Shown one piece after another: positions 60,787 to 64,000 of a stretch of 64,000 nt of DNA. How positions within the stretch are numbered: position 1 is the first letter of the stretch; each line of letters opens with the position of its first letter. A program made the translations under genes and the position numbers. The notes beneath the pieces were generated by a model. It was not told the DNA's origin, made no database searches, and saw only the letters and a program-made list of their open reading frames with translations. The stretch spans positions 37,968,182 to 38,032,181 of the forward strand of contig CM028378.1 of NCBI GenBank assembly GCA_013146195.2, in the 5' to 3' direction. The stretch is from Codonopsis lanceolata. Lineage: Eukaryota; Streptophyta; Magnoliopsida; Asterales; Campanulaceae.

Positions 60787-63700
60787 TCAAAGTGAGCCAA
60801 TGGAATTGAAATGCTCCCACGCTTCCTGTACCAAAACAATAATTTTAGCTTTTCTGGAGTATTCAAAAAGCATAAAGTTAACTTACCCCATTAATTACTT
60901 CCTATTTCCTTTTTACTTTTCTAATAAATAATACTCCTATAATTGCATATAACATGAATTCATATTTAGAAAAAAAAACAGTTATTTTAAAATTATACTC
61001 TTTTCGTCCCTAAATAATCGTTCTGCTTGACCTGTCGCACAGTTTAAGAAAAAGTAATTAACTTGATTATTTATATTGATTTAATGTGTAGTTTCCTTTA
61101 ATGCCCATATATATGGCCCATAATTAAAGCAGAGTGAAAAAGTAAGGGTAAAGTGGTAAAAGTGATGTTCTAAAAAAGTAAGTTTCAAATTGGACAATTA
61201 TTTTGGAACGGACGAAAAAGGAAAGGAGAACGATAATTTAGGGACGGAGGGAGTACAACATTAGTATTTAAAATATTGTTTATTTTGATCCGACACATCA
61301 TTTTAAAAAAAGTAATTGACTGTATTATAAATATTGGTGAAATATATGATTTTTTTAATATCCTTGATTAAGTGACCATAATTAAAATATGTATAAAAAT
61401 AAGGATAAAATGGTAAAATATTTTCTTAAAAGAAATTTTTTAAAAAAGAATAATTATTTAAAATCAGATGAAAAATAAAAGGTGGATAATAATTTGAAAA
61501 CACGGAGAATACTAGTTTTTACTAGTAGTATCATACTCCTTGTTTTTACTAGTAGTACCAAAACAATAATATGAAAAATCCTTTGTTTCCTTTTACTTTA
61601 TTATATTATATTTTCTATTATATTATCATTATTCATCCAAATACTTGGTGCTATTATTTTCGAACAATTCGCTTTCACATTAAAGATAAAAACTTGAAAT
61701 ATTCTTAATCTAAGAATTTCCACATTTTTATAACAGATTCCATTTAAAAGAGCCATTGTACACGCTCTCATTGTCTCACGTTCAATATACCAATTCATAC
61801 TTCTCCAAACTTAAATATCACTGCACCATTCTCAAACCTCTTCTTTTGTTTTTTTACGAAATTAAGTTCCTTTGCCTAGTGGTAGTGGAGCACAACTCAA
61901 CTTATATATTTCATCCAGTATTTGAAACACCTAACAAATGGTTGACTAACTTTGACTTTAACTTGACACTTTTTATATCCTATCAGATTTCGGATATATA
62001 AAGTTTTTTAAAAAAAAAAAAATACCTGCAATATATCAAAAACTTTTTCTGCAATGTATTTCTGATGAGAAGCAGCACCCTTCTGTTGTAGCTTATCCGG
62101 GTGTAGACACAGTAAAGCTCTTTGATATGCTCTCTTCACTTGATTTCCTTCAATTACATCCACAAGTGGCACTGCCTTCCATCCGCTCTCCGCCCAAAGT
62201 ACCTGTATAGTGTATATATATAATATATTCCCAAACTATTTGTATATAATTTAACAAGTCACGAAATCCCGTACCCCAATTAAATTTCTTTTTAACATCA
62301 AAATTTTGCCCAAGGGACAAGTGACAACTATTAAAACTTAATGCTAGCTAGCTTACATATTGTAAAGTTGACAGCAATGAACGAATATTTCCTTTCTTCC
62401 CATTGCACCAATGTTCAATCTTTGAATCTGAAGCCTGCATTCAAGTTGTTATTATATTTTACTATCCTAGCTATTTAAATTTGAATACTAATGGAAACAG
62501 TTTGCCATTACATAACTTACTCGGAGAGCATCAGAATCTTCTTCAGTATTTGAAGGTATTTCCTCATCAGGAGACAATTCTTTTATCTGTTGCACACACC
62601 CAAAGTAACAAGCTCATTCGTGCCACAATTAAATTGCCAAAAAACATAACAACATTCTTCTATACACAGCAATAAGCAGGAATATCAACGTCACAACCAG
62701 ATTTGGATGAATCTCAGACCTGAAAGTTGTCATGGAACGTGTCATCATCTATGTCTCCAAGGGTAGCGTTATAATCACGAGGAAATGACTCTGAGAACCA
62801 ACCCCAAATACATAATGTTATCTCACTCAGTACTTGAAGTACATGGGCGCAATCAATAAGTAATATGCTTAAATTAAGTGAAACAAGTGTTGCCAAAGCT
62901 CATATGCGATCATCTTAGTTTTTCTTTTTGTTTTAAGTTAGCTTTACCAGGAATTGGTGCAGCATCCATCTGAGAAGAACGTTTATCATTAGTTTCGTGG
63001 ATCGTGGTTTTTGGTTTAGATCCTTGTTTGTTGGACTTGTCAATCCTTTCCTCCACCTGAAAAACAAAAGAACGTCATGCATACCAAATTCTCAAAAACC
63101 ACAGTGGAATGGACTCTCATCTAGCAAAAGCAAGGTATATAATGGTTTTCTTGGTTAGAAACTGTAAGTTGTATCACTTACCAATCACAAGCATTCTGTA
63201 ACCTATTTGGTGACCCTAGAATTATCCTATCAAGTTCGATGTACTAATGTCTGAATGAGCTAAATCAAACCACAAATTAAGTAGAGCCAAATTCTTTCAG
63301 GTAAAATACCGGGAATGAAGCATCTGGCATCATGTTCACGTCTGGCTTAATGGCATTTCTGTCTGATTGTTGTACGTTAGAATTCTCAAGCCTTTCCTCC
63401 ACCTGAAAAAAAAATACCAAATTCACTAACACCACGCTGGAATTGTTTGATCTAGCAATATCAAGTTCCACATCCTAATGTCCGAGACCACAAATTAAGT
63501 AGAACAAAATTGTTTCAAGAAAAATACCGTCAAAGAAGCATCTGGCTTCATGTATTTTTGCCCACAGTGTTGCTTCTTCGACTTTTCCTTCTTGTCCTCC
63601 ACCTGGAAAAACAAAAGAACGCTCACCCAACAAAGAAAACAAAAAACCCTGAAAAGATGGACTTTAGCAAAATCGGTCAAATCCCATGTAATAATGCTTG

Positions 63701-64000
63701 ATTTTGCTAATCAAGCCACAACACCAAGTAGAATCAATTCTTTCAAGTAAAATACCGTGAAAGAAGCATCTGGCTTTACGTTTGCATTGGGGATGACCTT
63801 CTTGTTTTCGATTGCTGCGTTTGCACGCACTTCACTATCAGCTCCATAATTTTGTGTGGATTTCCTCCTAGAGCTTTGACTTCTAGTGATGACATTTATT
63901 TTGGTCTTTGAAGGAGTTTCCTGGTTGAAAATCTTAACAAAATCTTTGACCTTTCCCTTGACTCTGTTTTTCCCTTGATTGTCTCCTGAATTTTTTGGTG
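60787..64000 (-). CDS. JAC1: JAC1/auxilin-like J-domain protein, 3' part (5' end outside window)
   Basis: Minus-strand exons, all GT..AG: 64000(partial)-63756, 63602-63528, 63402-63310, 63056-62948, 62790-62720, 62586-62521, 62434-62357, 62202-62026 and 60825-60787. Phases are consistent throughout. The C-terminus is an auxilin-type J domain: SKIEHWCNGKKGNIRSLLSTLQY, VLWAESGWKAVPLVDVIEG, then CLHPDKLQQKG with the HPD motif that stimulates Hsp70, and a last exon EAWEHFNSIGSL. This matches JAC1, the J protein needed for the chloroplast accumulation response; auxilin-like relatives uncoat clathrin. The first visible exon (KGKVKDFVKIFNQE) is basic. Three small exons follow that look like duplicates of one another. 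The last intron is 1.2 kb and contains a Stowaway element. The symbol is by homology; another auxilin-like paralogue remains possible. Confidence 0.88.
60998..61253. mobile_element. Stowaway MITE in the last JAC1-like intron
   Basis: 256 bp, CTCTTTTCGTCCC / GGGACGGAGGGAG, TA flanks (60996-60997, 61254-61255). Inserted in the opposite orientation to most other copies here. Confidence 0.88.

Overview
The window is nuclear DNA of a flowering plant, most probably a eudicot. It has intron-rich genes with GT..AG junctions, proteins of clearly plant families (LPEAT1, a plant DeSI/PPPDE protein, a JAC1-type J-domain protein), a nuclear tRNA-Ala gene, and dense plant transposon families (Tat-type Gypsy, Ty1/copia, L1 LINEs, SINEs, Stowaway, Tourist and hAT MITEs, Helitrons). 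I cannot resolve the species.

Layout. (1) 1-8,040: part of a Gypsy element of the Tat/Ogre kind. It has a broken gag ORF, a long non-coding interior, a 1.9-kb array of 42-bp hairpin units, a duplicated conserved motif and an LTR-like region with a TATA box; no protease, RT or integrase is visible. (2) 8,085-9,150: AT-rich minisatellite with a 482-bp higher-order period, then tRNA-Ala(AGC) on the minus strand. (3) 9,898-32,122: complete LPEAT1 gene, 8 coding exons, 399 codons, plus strand. Its last intron is 11.4 kb and carries a near-complete sense-oriented L1 (21,248-28,085) with an 8-bp candidate target duplication; other introns hold a second LINE fragment, LINE tails, SINEs and MITEs. (4) 33,685-37,463: DeSI-like thiol-protease gene, minus strand, 3 coding exons (247 aa) plus a 5'UTR exon, convergent with LPEAT1. 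(5) 38-47.9 kb: very AT-rich intergenic DNA with several Helitron 3' ends in one orientation and a tandem duplication. (6) 47,915-53,458: a full-length but dead copia element (277/262-bp LTRs, 5-bp TSD) interrupted by a 634-bp hAT derivative. (7) 53.5-60.1 kb: MITEs, a fold-back element, a fragment of a cationic amino-acid transporter pseudogene, and a multi-level nest of MITEs. (8) 60,787-64,000: the 3' part of a JAC1/auxilin-like J-domain gene, minus strand, running off the window, with a run of tandemly duplicated small exons.

The three host genes are functionally unrelated: membrane phospholipid remodelling, deSUMOylation/deubiquitination-type peptidase, and chloroplast photorelocation/clathrin-uncoating-type J protein. 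Nothing resembling an operon or a prokaryotic defence system is present. What is unusual is mostly in the mobile and repeat fraction and in the exon duplication of the J-domain gene.
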